The notes under the pieces were generated by a model. It saw only the letters and a program-made list of their open reading frames with translations. It did not search any database and was not told where the DNA came from. From Marinobacter sp. F4216 (GTDB lineage Bacteria; Pseudomonadota; Gammaproteobacteria; Pseudomonadales; Oleiphilaceae), in assembly GCF_019931195.1 (NCBI RefSeq), contig NZ_JAIOUO010000002.1, positions 434,001 to 498,000 of the forward strand: DNA of 64,000 nt, in the 5' to 3' direction. This document shows positions 42,424-51,731 of the stretch, one piece after another (position 1 is the first letter of the stretch; each line of letters begins with the position of its first letter). The translations under genes and the position numbers were made by a program.

Positions 42424-44604
42424 ATGACAGAACGCGTACAAATCGGCGGCATTCAGGTCGCGAAGAATCTGTATGATTTCGTGAATAATGAAGCGATTCC
42501 GGGGACCGGTGTCGATGCGGACAAATTCTGGGCCGAGTTCGACAAGATCGTTAACGAGCTGGCTCCGCGCAACCGCGAACTGTTGGCCAAGCGTGACGCG
42601 ATCCAGGAAAAGATGGACAGCTGGAATCGTGACCACAAAGGTCAGAAGCTGGACATGGCCGAATACAAGGCCTTCCTGAAAGACATCGGTTACCTCGTTG
42701 ACGAGCCCGCAGATTTCAAAATCTCCACCTCCAATGTTGATCCGGAAGTCGCCACCATGGCCGGCCCACAGCTGGTGGTACCGATCATGAACGCCCGCTT
42801 TGCCCTGAACGCCGCCAATGCCCGCTGGGGTAGCCTTTATGACGCGCTGTACGGCACCGATGCCATCTCTGAAGAGGGTGGTGCGGACAAAGGGCCTGGC
42901 TACAACCCGGTTCGCGGAGCCAAGGTGATCGAGTGGGCCCGTAATCTGCTGGACAGCTCTGCGCCGCTGGCTTCTGGTAGCCACAAGGACGCCGCCAAGT
43001 ATGCTGTTGAAGGTGGCAAGCTGGCTGTTAAATTGCAGAACGGCGAAACCACTGGCCTGAAAGATGAGTCCGGTTTCGTGGGCTACACCGGTGCGGCTAA
43101 CGCGCCGACAGGGGTACTGCTGGTCAAGAACGGCATGCACTTCGAAATTCAGATCGACGCCAGCCATCCGATTGGCAAAGACGATGGAGCCAACGTTAAA
43201 GACGTTCTGATGGAGTCTGCACTGACCACCATCATGGACTGCGAAGACTCGGTTGCGGCCGTTGACGCAGACGACAAGGCGCTGGCGTACCGCAACTGGC
43301 TCGGCTTGATGAAGGCCGACCTGGAAGAAACCTTTGAAAAGGGCGGCAAGCAGCTCACCCGTAAGATGAACGGCGACCGCACCTACACCGCTGCTGACGG
43401 CAACGAGCTCTCTCTGAAGGGCCGCAGCCTGATGTTTATCCGTAACGTGGGTCACCTGATGACCAACCCGGCGATTCTGCTGAGCGACGGTTCCGAAGTG
43501 CCTGAAGGTCTGATGGATGGTCTGGTGACGTCTCTGATCGCGATCCACGATCTGAAGGGCAACAGCAAATTCCAGAACAGCACCAAGGGTTCTGTTTACA
43601 TAGTTAAGCCCAAGCAGCACGGTCCCGAAGAAGTGGCCTTCACCAACGAATTCTTCGGTCGTGTGGAGGACGCTCTGGGTCTGCCGCGCTTCACCCTGAA
43701 AGTGGGCATCATGGACGAAGAGCGTCGTACTACCGTTAACCTGAAGGCCTGTATCCACGCTGCGAAAGAGCGTGCAGTGTTCATCAATACCGGGTTCCTC
43801 GACCGCACCGGTGACGAGATGCACACCTCCATGGAGCTGGGTCCCTTTATCCGCAAGGGTGAAATGAAGCAGGCAGCCTGGATCAATGCTTACGAGCAGT
43901 GGAACGTGGACATTGGTCTGGAAACTGGTTTCCGTGGCGTCGCCCAGATTGGTAAGGGTATGTGGGCCATGCCGGACCTGATGGCTGGCATGCTGGAAGC
44001 CAAGATCGGCCATCCGAAGTCTGGCGCCAATACCGCGTGGGTTCCGTCTCCGACCGCTGCAACCCTGCACGCCACTCACTATCACCAGGTGAGCGTGGCT
44101 GACGTTCAGAAGGATATCGAGAGCCGCGCCCGTGCCAGCCTCGACGACATCCTGACTGTACCGGTCATGGAAGATCCGAGCGCCCTGAGCGCGGAAGAAA
44201 TCCAGCAGGAGCTGGATAACAACGCACAGGGTATCCTGGGCTACGTGGTTCGCTGGGTGGATCAGGGCGTTGGTTGCTCCAAGGTTCCGGACATCAACAA
44301 CGTGGGCCTGATGGAAGACCGCGCGACTCTGCGTATTTCTTCCCAGCTGCTGACCAACTGGCTGTACCACGGTATCTGCACCGAAGCGCAGATCGAAGAG
44401 ACCATGAAGCGCATGGCGGCAGTCGTTGATCAGCAGAACGCTGGTGACCCGGCTTACCGCAACATGGCCCCGAACTTTGACGACAGCGTGGCCTTCCAGG
44501 CAGCGATGGATCTGATCCTGAAAGGCCGTGAGCAGCCAAACGGGTACACAGAGCCGCTGCTGCACGCGTACCGCCTCAAGGCTAAGGCCAAGTTTGGTGG
44601 TTAA
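42424..44604 (+). CDS. glcB: Malate synthase G
   Basis: Condenses glyoxylate and acetyl-CoA to malate. The 726-aa length and single-chain beta/alpha barrel place it in the G form. It reads [20 protein letters not shown] from the ATG at 42424. Conserved parts include [40 protein letters not shown], and [17 protein letters not shown], which hold the Arg, Glu and Asp used for Mg and glyoxylate. An upstream GTG at 42370 would add 18 residues with no ribosome site. No isocitrate lyase gene is nearby. Confidence 0.97.
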   Translation: MTERVQIGGIQVAKNLYDFVNNEAIPGTGVDADKFWAEFDKIVNELAPRNRELLAKRDAIQEKMDSWNRDHKGQKLDMAEYKAFLKDIGYLVDEPADFKISTSNVDPEVATMAGPQLVVPIMNARFALNAANARWGSLYDALYGTDAISEEGGADKGPGYNPVRGAKVIEWARNLLDSSAPLASGSHKDAAKYAVEGGKLAVKLQNGETTGLKDESGFVGYTGAANAPTGVLLVKNGMHFEIQIDASHPIGKDDGANVKDVLMESALTTIMDCEDSVAAVDADDKALAYRNWLGLMKADLEETFEKGGKQLTRKMNGDRTYTAADGNELSLKGRSLMFIRNVGHLMTNPAILLSDGSEVPEGLMDGLVTSLIAIHDLKGNSKFQNSTKGSVYIVKPKQHGPEEVAFTNEFFGRVEDALGLPRFTLKVGIMDEERRTTVNLKACIHAAKERAVFINTGFLDRTGDEMHTSMELGPFIRKGEMKQAAWINAYEQWNVDIGLETGFRGVAQIGKGMWAMPDLMAGMLEAKIGHPKSGANTAWVPSPTAATLHATHYHQVSVADVQKDIESRARASLDDILTVPVMEDPSALSAEEIQQELDNNAQGILGYVVRWVDQGVGCSKVPDINNVGLMEDRATLRISSQLLTNWLYHGICTEAQIEETMKRMAAVVDQQNAGDPAYRNMAPNFDDSVAFQAAMDLILKGREQPNGYTEPLLHAYRLKAKAKFGG

Positions 44605-44633
44605 GTAGCCCTTCCTTATCGGAACAGGCTGAA

Positions 44634-44667
44634 AAAAGGGCCGGTGGATTTGTCCACCGGCCCTTTT
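44634..44667. terminator. Bidirectional terminator after glcB and the PrsT gene
   Basis: AAAAGGGCCGGTGGA (44634-44648) and TCCACCGGCCCTTTT (44653-44667) form a perfect 15-bp stem with a TTTG loop, between convergent genes. Confidence 0.94.
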
Positions 44668-44728
44668 GCTTTAACGGATATGAGCTTGGCCCTCAAGAGC
44701 CCTGTCGGATCATGGGGCAGGGTAGGAC

Positions 44729-47362
44729 CTAGAGTAGTTCACGCACCTGCTCCAGATGCTGAGCTATCTCCTCTTGATCAGGTTCTAGTTCCAGGGCTTT
44801 TTCGATCTGCTCCGCAGCGGCCTGGTGTTGGCCGTCCAGATGAAGAATCCAGCCATATGTGTCCAGAACAGCGGCACTATTGGGCGCCAGTTCGGCAGCC
44901 CGCGAAGCAAGTTTCAGTGCCCGGCTCCGATCGCTCTCGCGGAGTATCCAGGCCAGATTGTTCATCGCGGTGACGTTGTTGTCCTGCAGTTCCAACACTC
45001 TTTCGTAGTGGCCCGCTGCCTCGTCCTGACTACCACTTTGAAGCAGGATGTCGCCACGCCTGAGGTGTGCGGCAGGACTGTTCGGAGCCTTGGTTACCCA
45101 CTCGAGGCTTAACTGACCAGCATCTTCTGACTGCGTTGCCTGGGACACACTGACGAGGTAGGCCAGCGAATCCAAATCTCCGGTTTCCTCATAGTAAGAG
45201 GACAGAAGTTTGATCGCATCATCCGGGCGCTGATCTCTCAGCATTAAGCCTGCCTGCGCTCTGACGGTGATGCTTTGTTTGCCGAATGTGTTCTCCACAT
45301 CTCTCAGAGTATCCCGAGCATGCTGGACGCCTTTTTCCAGTTCAGCGATCCGGACCGGAATCAGGGCGAGGTTGATATTATCTGGCTGAAGGGCGATGGC
45401 CTCTGTAATCTTGGTGCGGGCGGTCTCAAAATCTTCCGAAATCAACGCCTGCCTTGCCTCAGCCGCCAAAAGATTAGCCGTTGTTTGTTGGATAAAACTG
45501 TGGTTGTCGGGTTGGGTTTTGAGGAGATCCGACGCTTCTGCCAGGTTACCTTCGCGAATATTGATCTGTGCGACCAAGCCAACGGCCAGGGGTTCAAGCT
45601 CACTGTGCTGCTGCCCCAGCGTCGCCAGCCAGCTCTTCACGTCTTCTGGCGTGCGATCCTGCGCGTACAGGCGCGATGTCTGCAACAGTGGACCGACATC
45701 GTTGGGGTTTAAGCGCACTACCTCGACCATGGTTCCCACGGCTTTGTCCTTTTCCCCGCTAAGTAGGTACGTGCTGGCCAGAGCTCTCAGTCCGGGTTGC
45801 CAGTCCGGGTTGGCTTTCACGAGGGCCTCTAACCGCTCGGTTGCGGCTGATTGATTATTGAGTCGGGCGTCCGCCATGCTGGCAAGAAGCTGTGCCTGGC
45901 GGTCCTCCGGATAACCGTTGAGTAAGGAGTCTCGAATTTCCTCGGCTTCGGTTTTAGCCTCGGTACGGAGCAGAAAGTCCAGATAATAGGCTGTCGTAAT
46001 CCAGTCGTCAGGAGCCTTGGTAAAAGCCGTGCGCAGGTTGCTGAGCGCCTGATCAGGCTCGTTATTTCGCTGGAAATGGCGCGCGAGTGCGAGGTGCAGG
46101 CGAGTGTTTTCGGGGGTAAGGCTGATGGCCTTGGTCAGGCTTTCGATCCCAGCGTCGTGGTGGCCAGGGATGTTCAGTGCGAGGATGCCATGCATTGCCA
46201 GGAGCTCTGAGGTATTTGGGCGGGCTTCAATCGCGCGCTCCAGAGTTTTCAGGGCTTCCTCGCGCTCCCCGGCGTCGACCTGAGCAACGGTTGCGGCTCG
46301 AATAAGCGGCGTAGATGCTGTCTCCGGGTCCAGATTTTCTGTCAGTAGCTGAACACCCTCATCGAGTTCTCCGGTGCTGGCACTCAGTGCACCCAGCATG
46401 AGGGTAATCTGTTCGTTATCGGGGCTGGCTGTTAGCAGGTCACGTAACTGGGCTTTGGCTGTTTCCACTTGTCCTTCTTTCACGGCAGACATAGCCGCTT
46501 CGAACTGTTCTTGCACGGCGGTATTCGTGTTCTCCGCAAGAATATTGTTGTATATCTGTGCTTCTGTGATTCGGCCCTGAGCGGTTAATACCTGAGAAAG
46601 AGCGGTCAGAATGTTTCTTCGAATTGGCAGAAATACATCGGCGGTTGGTACGACCGAGACTGCATCGGTCAGTGTTGCTCCGGCTTGTTCCATTTCGCCC
46701 AGTTGGTACTGTGCAAGCGCTTTCCAGTAAAGTACTTCCGGCTCCGGTTCGTTAGTTTCCAGCCATTTTTTTGCGGTTTTGACGGCTTCGTCAAACTGCT
46801 GTGGTCCCAATTGTGACTTAACCAGGCCTTCGACGGCGTCAACATTGGAAGGGTTGCTTTCACTGAGTTGCTGGAAAAGTGCGATGGCTCCTTCAAACTC
46901 GCCACGCTGGCGCAGAGCTTCGGCCTGAATGAGTGACACTTCCAGTTGTTCGCTCTCTGACGCAGGCGTGAAATTGGCCAGTGTTTCCGTCGCTGATAAG
47001 TGCTTCCCTTGGCTTACGTATGCGCGAGCCAGGGTAAGAGTGACGGCTTCTTTGTGGTCTTCGAACCATGGCTCAAGGAGATCTGCGGCGTCCTTCGAGG
47101 CACCGGCGTCGAGATATAAGTTGGCTAGCCGAAGCACGTGGTCGACATTACCCGGCTCAGCCTGGATGGCATTCCTTACTTCTATAAAAGCAGAGCGGAA
47201 CTGTCCCTGCTTGGCGTAGGTTTCGGCGCGAGTTATGTGTGAACTTGCATCAGACGTGGTGGACTGCTCATTACACCCGGTCAGGTGCGTGAGTGTCAGT
47301 AAAAGGCTGCCAAACAGGATGGTCTTCGATAATGAGCTCAAATTCCTTTTTTTTATTTTCAT
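44729..47362 (-). CDS. prsT: PEP-CTERM/XrtA-system TPR-repeat lipoprotein, PrsT-like
   Basis: The 877-aa protein has a lipobox LTGC with lipid Cys at 30 and then tetratricopeptide repeats almost to the end (typical units AEQIEKALELEPDQEE, AAELAPNSAAVLDTYGWILH). Length and layout fit the TPR lipoprotein (PrsT) found beside exosortase-type EPS loci, where it is thought to hold together envelope components. It lies downstream of the secretion ATPase on the same strand, 146 bp apart. The PrsK/PrsR two-component genes that often accompany prsT are not in the window. The family call is from memory of its architecture; a generic TPR lipoprotein is the alternative. Confidence 0.8.
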   Translation of the reverse strand: MKIKKRNLSSLSKTILFGSLLLTLTHLTGCNEQSTTSDASSHITRAETYAKQGQFRSAFIEVRNAIQAEPGNVDHVLRLANLYLDAGASKDAADLLEPWFEDHKEAVTLTLARAYVSQGKHLSATETLANFTPASESEQLEVSLIQAEALRQRGEFEGAIALFQQLSESNPSNVDAVEGLVKSQLGPQQFDEAVKTAKKWLETNEPEPEVLYWKALAQYQLGEMEQAGATLTDAVSVVPTADVFLPIRRNILTALSQVLTAQGRITEAQIYNNILAENTNTAVQEQFEAAMSAVKEGQVETAKAQLRDLLTASPDNEQITLMLGALSASTGELDEGVQLLTENLDPETASTPLIRAATVAQVDAGEREEALKTLERAIEARPNTSELLAMHGILALNIPGHHDAGIESLTKAISLTPENTRLHLALARHFQRNNEPDQALSNLRTAFTKAPDDWITTAYYLDFLLRTEAKTEAEEIRDSLLNGYPEDRQAQLLASMADARLNNQSAATERLEALVKANPDWQPGLRALASTYLLSGEKDKAVGTMVEVVRLNPNDVGPLLQTSRLYAQDRTPEDVKSWLATLGQQHSELEPLAVGLVAQINIREGNLAEASDLLKTQPDNHSFIQQTTANLLAAEARQALISEDFETARTKITEAIALQPDNINLALIPVRIAELEKGVQHARDTLRDVENTFGKQSITVRAQAGLMLRDQRPDDAIKLLSSYYEETGDLDSLAYLVSVSQATQSEDAGQLSLEWVTKAPNSPAAHLRRGDILLQSGSQDEAAGHYERVLELQDNNVTAMNNLAWILRESDRSRALKLASRAAELAPNSAAVLDTYGWILHLDGQHQAAAEQIEKALELEPDQEEIAQHLEQVRELL

Positions 47363-47384
47363 TTTCCCTTCTCCTTGGACTGCG

Positions 47385-47534
47385 CTAGTTATGAGCCATC
47401 AGCAGTGAATGGGGCATCATTCCCTGGGGCATCTCAAAGTCTTGTTGAGTGTTTCCTGGCCACCAGGTTCCCAGGTTCAAGCCATACCGATTGACTGCCG
47501 TTGCCTGATCAGCGTTTACCCAACGGCTTGACAT
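47385..47534 (-). CDS. Possible 49-aa small ORF between the ATPase and prsT genes
   Basis: A leftward frame starting at ATG 47534, inside the last codons of the ATPase gene in another frame, and ending at TAG in the gap before prsT. The downstream part reads like protein (NRYGLNLGTWWPGNTQQD, then MPQGMMPHSLL). There is no clear ribosome site. It could be a short peptide, a remnant, or chance. Confidence 0.2.
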   Translation of the reverse strand: MSSRWVNADQATAVNRYGLNLGTWWPGNTQQDFEMPQGMMPHSLLMAHN

Positions 47535-48546
47535 TTTCGCCAGGCACGGTGGCATCGTCACTATGTGGTTGATCTTCCGGGAACGCTTTTGCCAGTCTGG
47601 ACTCGATTCTTTCAAGAGCGTCGGCTATACGCACAAGAGCGTTCACTGTTGCGTGTGATTCCAGCTCGCCGGGGCTTCTGGAGCCTGTCGTATCTTGAAA
47701 CTTTTCCGCGTCAGAAAGCCGCAAGGTCGGAGGTTCTGGAAAGTCCTCCTCCCCGAGTAAATCCTTGCGAATGCTCTTCAAATCGTGAGGATCGATGAAA
47801 GGGCGATCTTCCGAGTAGGCGCACATCATCATTCCGTCACACAGCTTGTTGATAAGCCTCGGAATGCCCTGGCTAAGCTTGTGGATTTCACGAACGGTAT
47901 CTTCATCGAACAGCTTGTTGCCGCCGTGTCCGGAAACAAGCAGGCGATAATCGATGTATTCGGCCGTTTCAGTCTGGGTAAGCCCTTCAAGATGAAAGAA
48001 CAGTTTGACTCGTTGGGCCAGCTGGGGGATGGCGGTAACCGCTTGCTTGAGTTCGGGCTGACCCAGAAGAATAACCCGCATGGCGGGACCGCCCAAGTTG
48101 TCCATCGACGTCAGCATGCGGATGTCTTCCAGGTTTTCACGAGACAGGTTCTGGGCCTCGTCAATCGCCAGAACAACAGGCGTGCCAGCAGCAACCATCC
48201 GCTCCAGATATTCGGTGATCTGAAAGAGCATGGACACCTTGCTATCGTCCTCAATCTTAACGCCTGCCTTCCGTAGTATCAGTCCAAACAGATCCCTCGA
48301 TTCCAGGTTGGTGTAAGAAATATTAAGGAGCTTCAGGTCGGCATCGAGGCTTCGGATGGTTTTCTTGAGGAGGGTGGTTTTGCCAGAACCAATTTCGCCG
48401 CTGATGACTACAAATCCTTCGGATGACCAGATTGCCGAGGACATATACACATAAGCCCGGGAGTGTTGCCGGCTCATGTAGATAAAATCATCTTCCGGAG
48501 TGATTCGGAATGGGTGTCGGTGTAGACCGAAGAATTCCAAGTACAT
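47509..48546 (-). CDS. XrtA-associated secretion ATPase (ExeA-like, AAA)
   Basis: The 345-aa protein opens MYLEFFGLHRHPFRITPEDD, the hallmark of the ExeA-like ATPases of PEP-CTERM/EPS loci. Walker A is GEIGSGKTTLL at about 49-59, Walker B VVLAIDEAQNL at about 124, and the sensor region LLGQPELKQAV follows. The C-terminal 60 residues are Ser- and Glu-rich with a short coiled segment (VRIADALERIESRLA). AAGGA lies about 7 nt before the start. It is divergent from the chain-length determinant gene and probably makes one transcript with prsT. Confidence 0.88.
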   Translation of the reverse strand: MYLEFFGLHRHPFRITPEDDFIYMSRQHSRAYVYMSSAIWSSEGFVVISGEIGSGKTTLLKKTIRSLDADLKLLNISYTNLESRDLFGLILRKAGVKIEDDSKVSMLFQITEYLERMVAAGTPVVLAIDEAQNLSRENLEDIRMLTSMDNLGGPAMRVILLGQPELKQAVTAIPQLAQRVKLFFHLEGLTQTETAEYIDYRLLVSGHGGNKLFDEDTVREIHKLSQGIPRLINKLCDGMMMCAYSEDRPFIDPHDLKSIRKDLLGEEDFPEPPTLRLSDAEKFQDTTGSRSPGELESHATVNALVRIADALERIESRLAKAFPEDQPHSDDATVPGENVKPLGKR

Positions 48547-48793
48547 CGTCAGTTCCTTCGACGGCGTTTTTGCGCCAGCAAGATCAGATGATGGTAACGC
48601 GTCCGACCATCATCTCCAGCCTCAGGCAAAGATGATCCCCTATGAGACCATCCTCCGTGTGTCGAAAAATATCTGGGCTCAGCAAGTGGGCCCGCTCCCA
48701 GTCTGATCCCGTCCCACAGCTCAGTAGTCTCACCCAGTAATAGTGGGAACACAACGGAGTCTGTATTAAAAGTGGTACAACACATTGACGTAA

Positions 48794-48809
48794 TGTAATC
48801 TTGATCACA
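48794..48809. promoter_or_regulatory. CRP/Vfr-like binding site
   Basis: TGTAATCTTGATCACA matches TGTGA-N6-TCACA with one mismatch in ten; reading leftward it is TGTGATCAAGATTACA. AT-rich flanks also fit. It is about 250 bp upstream of the leftward ATPase start and about 460 bp upstream of the rightward gene. Confidence 0.6.
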
Positions 48810-48874
48810 AAAAGATACAAATCGATTGAGATTGGTTTCGCCTGGGCGCAGAATGTGGTCATACCAAATATGTA

Positions 48875-48901
48875 GCGACAGAGGACTTTTAAGTCTGTCG
48901 C
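48875..48901. repeat. Inverted repeat with 8-bp arms in the EPS divergent region
   Basis: GCGACAGA (48875-48882) and TCTGTCGC (48894-48901) around an 11-nt centre that itself contains GACTT...AAGTC. It may be an operator or a leader hairpin of the rightward transcript. Confidence 0.55.
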
Positions 48902-48948
48902 GGAGGGTTGGTGTGTTGCGATTTGGCAAACAGACCACGGGGAAGAAC

Positions 48949-49272
48949 ATGGCGGCAGGGACGTTGCGTAGTGTGTCGTGCAGAGGGGGTCGTGAGTTTT
49001 ACGTTGCTGTTCTTGATCTGATGCTTTCTGTATTTGGGCCTGACATTTTGGTGTTGACGGCCCGCTGTCGGAAGGTATTTCTTGCAAGTCTGATTTCTTT
49101 GGCTGCCTCTGCCCGGGCTGTACTTATTATTTTTCTGCGGCCGAACTTTTTGAAGAATTCAGGAACAGACCCGATGGTTGGGTTTGTGGCTGTTGCTCGG
49201 CCGCTGCCTTCTTATGGGAGCTGCCGGGTAACTCAGCAGTCGCTGCAAGTCACTGATCAGGGAAGAGTCTAG
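48949..49272 (+). CDS. Doubtful 107-aa ORF upstream of the chain-length gene
   Basis: The frame starts at ATG 48949 after GGGGA at a good distance and ends at TAG immediately before the next ATG (49273). It has one hydrophobic stretch (about 43-58, VFLASLISLAASARAV) but is otherwise rich in Arg and Ser with no recognisable family. It could be a small membrane protein, a decayed gene, or non-coding leader. Confidence 0.2.
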   Translation: MAAGTLRSVSCRGGREFYVAVLDLMLSVFGPDILVLTARCRKVFLASLISLAASARAVLIIFLRPNFLKNSGTDPMVGFVAVARPLPSYGSCRVTQQSLQVTDQGRV

Positions 49273-50844
49273 ATGGATATTCAATTCATTCTCGATATGC
49301 TCCGCGCTGTAAAGCTCGAGTTATACCGGCACAAGTTTGTTGTGGCGATCATTTTCATGCTAGTGACGGCAAGCGTGTTGTCGCTGGGCTACATAATGCC
49401 CAAGACCTATACCTCTCGGGCGGTCTTGTATGCTGATCAATCCAACATTCTCCAGCCGCTACTCAGGGGTAAAGCTGAAGTAACGCAGATAGACCGCATC
49501 AATGAAGCCCGGGAAATGCTGCAAAGCCGGACTTTCCTTGAGCAGGTTTCGCGGGATACGGGGCTTATCAGCGGCGGTGAAACCGATGCGGTACGCAACA
49601 GGATGATTGGCGCTCTGCGCGACGATGTACAGATTCGGGTATCCAATCAGAACTTTCTTGAATTGAGTTACACCAGCGACAGTCCGGAGAAGTCTTTTAA
49701 GGTTCTCAGTGCGGTGCTTGATCGGTTCGTTGAGCGCACGGTTCAGAAAAAGCGCTCCGAAAGCCAGGGTGCGTTTCAGTTCATTGATTCACAGGTCAAG
49801 TCCTACCAGCGGCAATTGGAAGCGGCCGAACAGCGTTTGAAGGAATTTAAAACGGCCAATCAGGACGGCACTGAAAGCAGTGTGCTTTCAAGAATTGAAA
49901 ACCTTCGCGGTGATATTGAAAACCTGAAGCTGGAAATCCAGCAAACCGAATCTGAAGTAGAGCTCACCCGTCGCCAGCTCAATGATGAAGAGCCGGTTTT
50001 TCGCATTACAGTCGATCCTGGCAAGTCTGCCGCAGAGCAACAACTGGTCATGATGCGTCAGGCCCTGGACTCCGCCTTGTTGAAATACAGTGAGCTCCAT
50101 CCGGATGTCATCAATATCCGTGCCCAGATCGCCGACCTGGAGAAACGGATTTCCACTGAGACCGATGACGACCGGGAAGGGAGTGTTGTCGAAGTTCTGG
50201 AGAACCCGGTCTACGAAAATCTCAAAATTCAGCTGTCAGACGGCACGACACAATTGGCTGTCCAGAAAAATCGGCTGGCATCGATCGAGCGGCTTCTTCA
50301 AGAGGAGTACGAGCGTTCTGAGCGCGTGGCTGAGAACGAGGCGGAGCTTGCCGAACTCACGCGGGACTACGACGTAACGCGAGAAGTCTACGAAGACATG
50401 CTTCAGCGTCGTGAGAACGCTCGATTATCAATGACCCTCGATGTGCAGGGTGAGGGCGTGAGTTACAAAATCCAGGAGCCGGCCTCTTACCCCGCTACCT
50501 GGGATGGTCTTCAATTGCATGAGATCGGTCTTGCCGGGCCCTTCCTTGGCAGCGCCGCCGTAATGGGCTTGCTGGTTATGCTGGTCATGTTCGATCAGAG
50601 GGTGCGCTCGCCCAGAGCGCTTCAAATGGCTGTACCGGAGTCCATCTCGGTTCTTACAACCATTCCCCATTATCGCAGTACCTGGAAAGACAGCTTGTTC
50701 CGAAAGGATGTCCTGTTCACGTTGATTCTGCTGGCGGTATTCATGGCAGCCTACATGGCGGTGTTACTCTTCAGTGTCATGGGGATGGCTCCAGAGCAAC
50801 TGATGGAACAGGTGAGCGCAATGGCTGGATTTGGGAGCGACTGA
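49273..50844 (+). CDS. XrtA-type polysaccharide chain-length determinant (Wzz/PCP family)
   Basis: Inner-membrane co-polymerase that sets polysaccharide chain length. The 523-aa protein has an N-terminal helix (about 22-43), a long periplasmic part with heptad-rich coiled coil (about 165-230 and 330-385), the proline-containing VSYKIQEPASYPATWDG before the second helix (about 420-437), and a further hydrophobic helix near 484-506. Length and layout fit the PEP-CTERM-locus chain-length family. It overlaps the following kinase-like gene by one base (TGATGG). Confidence 0.88.
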   Translation: MDIQFILDMLRAVKLELYRHKFVVAIIFMLVTASVLSLGYIMPKTYTSRAVLYADQSNILQPLLRGKAEVTQIDRINEAREMLQSRTFLEQVSRDTGLISGGETDAVRNRMIGALRDDVQIRVSNQNFLELSYTSDSPEKSFKVLSAVLDRFVERTVQKKRSESQGAFQFIDSQVKSYQRQLEAAEQRLKEFKTANQDGTESSVLSRIENLRGDIENLKLEIQQTESEVELTRRQLNDEEPVFRITVDPGKSAAEQQLVMMRQALDSALLKYSELHPDVINIRAQIADLEKRISTETDDDREGSVVEVLENPVYENLKIQLSDGTTQLAVQKNRLASIERLLQEEYERSERVAENEAELAELTRDYDVTREVYEDMLQRRENARLSMTLDVQGEGVSYKIQEPASYPATWDGLQLHEIGLAGPFLGSAAVMGLLVMLVMFDQRVRSPRALQMAVPESISVLTTIPHYRSTWKDSLFRKDVLFTLILLAVFMAAYMAVLLFSVMGMAPEQLMEQVSAMAGFGSD

Positions 50845-51725
50845 TGGACGACAGCAAACTCTATAATGCGCTTCTGAAAAGCCAGGATGAGCGCCGGCAA
50901 GTCAACCGCAGTCGCGATGTGTCCAGTGCCCAGGAGGGGGGGCGGACAGAGAAACCTCACTCTGCCTCTGATGGTGGAAATCCCAATTGGGTTAAGGTGG
51001 ATACAGGTGAGTCTGCGGGCATGCAAGCCCCTGAACTTTACGATCCTTCGGTATCTCTGGCGCTCATCAGCAATCCCCGGCCCTGGTCTCGGGAACAGCT
51101 TCGGGAACGGAAAATAATCTACTCAGGCATGCCTGACAAAGAGGTGATGGACGCCTATCGGGAGCTTCGAATCCAGCTCCGTAAGCGTGCCGGAGAAGGT
51201 AACTTTGCTGTGATGTTCAGCAGTCTTGGCAAGAGTTCAGGCGGAATTTTGACCGCTTTTAACCTCGCTACGGCCTTTGCTCTGGATTCACATACATCTG
51301 CGCTGCTTGTGGACTGTGATCCCCATAGCGACGAGCTGGCTGGTCTTGTTTCCGTTCCCATGGATGCTGGAGTCACTGATTTCGTGGCTGATCGATCACA
51401 AACCATCAAGTCCATTATCTATCCGAGCGGTGTTGAGCGGCTTTCGGTCATCCCGGCCGGAACCCAGGCTTCTTCTGCGGTTGAGCTGTTCTCTTCTGTA
51501 CGCATGCGGGAATTGTTGTCCGAGTTGAAGAACCGTTATCCGGATCGGTGCATTGTTATGAATGCACCACCTTTTCGTATAAGTGCGGAAGCACGGATTC
51601 TGGAACGGTTTGCCGATCAGATTGTTTTCGGTGTTCCGTTTGGAGAAGTGACGGGGCAAGTCATCACTGAATCGGTAGACGCACTGGGGTCTGACAAGTT
51701 CTCTGGCCTGGTTTTTCAGGAGTAA
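50844..51725 (+). CDS. BY-kinase-like (CpsD/Etk-type) ATPase with degenerate motifs
   Basis: The 293-aa protein follows the chain-length gene, where the tyrosine autokinase partner is normally encoded. Residues 115-290 have the MinD/BY-kinase fold. Walker A' is intact (ALLVDCDPH, D157 and D159). Walker A is odd (FSSLGKSSGG, no leading Ala/Gly), and Walker B reads IVMNAPPF, with Asn240 where the catalytic Asp of the usual DxPP motif stands. The C-terminus (ending SGLVFQE) has no Tyr cluster. Residues 1-90 are a variable linker ending in the conserved-type DAYRELRIQL. It is probably a catalytically weak or inactive regulator of chain length rather than a full kinase. Confidence 0.82.
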   Translation: MDDSKLYNALLKSQDERRQVNRSRDVSSAQEGGRTEKPHSASDGGNPNWVKVDTGESAGMQAPELYDPSVSLALISNPRPWSREQLRERKIIYSGMPDKEVMDAYRELRIQLRKRAGEGNFAVMFSSLGKSSGGILTAFNLATAFALDSHTSALLVDCDPHSDELAGLVSVPMDAGVTDFVADRSQTIKSIIYPSGVERLSVIPAGTQASSAVELFSSVRMRELLSELKNRYPDRCIVMNAPPFRISAEARILERFADQIVFGVPFGEVTGQVITESVDALGSDKFSGLVFQE

Positions 51726-51731
51726 CCCAGT

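Larger units (their letters stand above)
48547..49272. other. Divergent regulatory region of the EPS locus (726 bp)
   Basis: It separates the leftward ATPase-prsT arm from the rightward biosynthesis arm. It holds a CRP/Vfr-like box (48794-48809), a dyad with 8-bp arms (48875-48901) and a doubtful open frame (48949-49272). I could not find convincing -10/-35 pairs by eye. Conserved regulation from both sides is likely, given its size in an otherwise tightly packed locus. Confidence 0.6.

Noticed and set aside
42328..44565. 745-codon frame opposite glcB
   Set aside because: Same cause as at acnB; it mirrors glcB almost exactly.
48906..48919. GG-N10-GC in the EPS divergent region as a sigma-54 promoter
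   Set aside because: The -12 TTGC is fine but the -24 side (GGGTTG) is poor, and it is more than 350 bp from the gene; probably chance.
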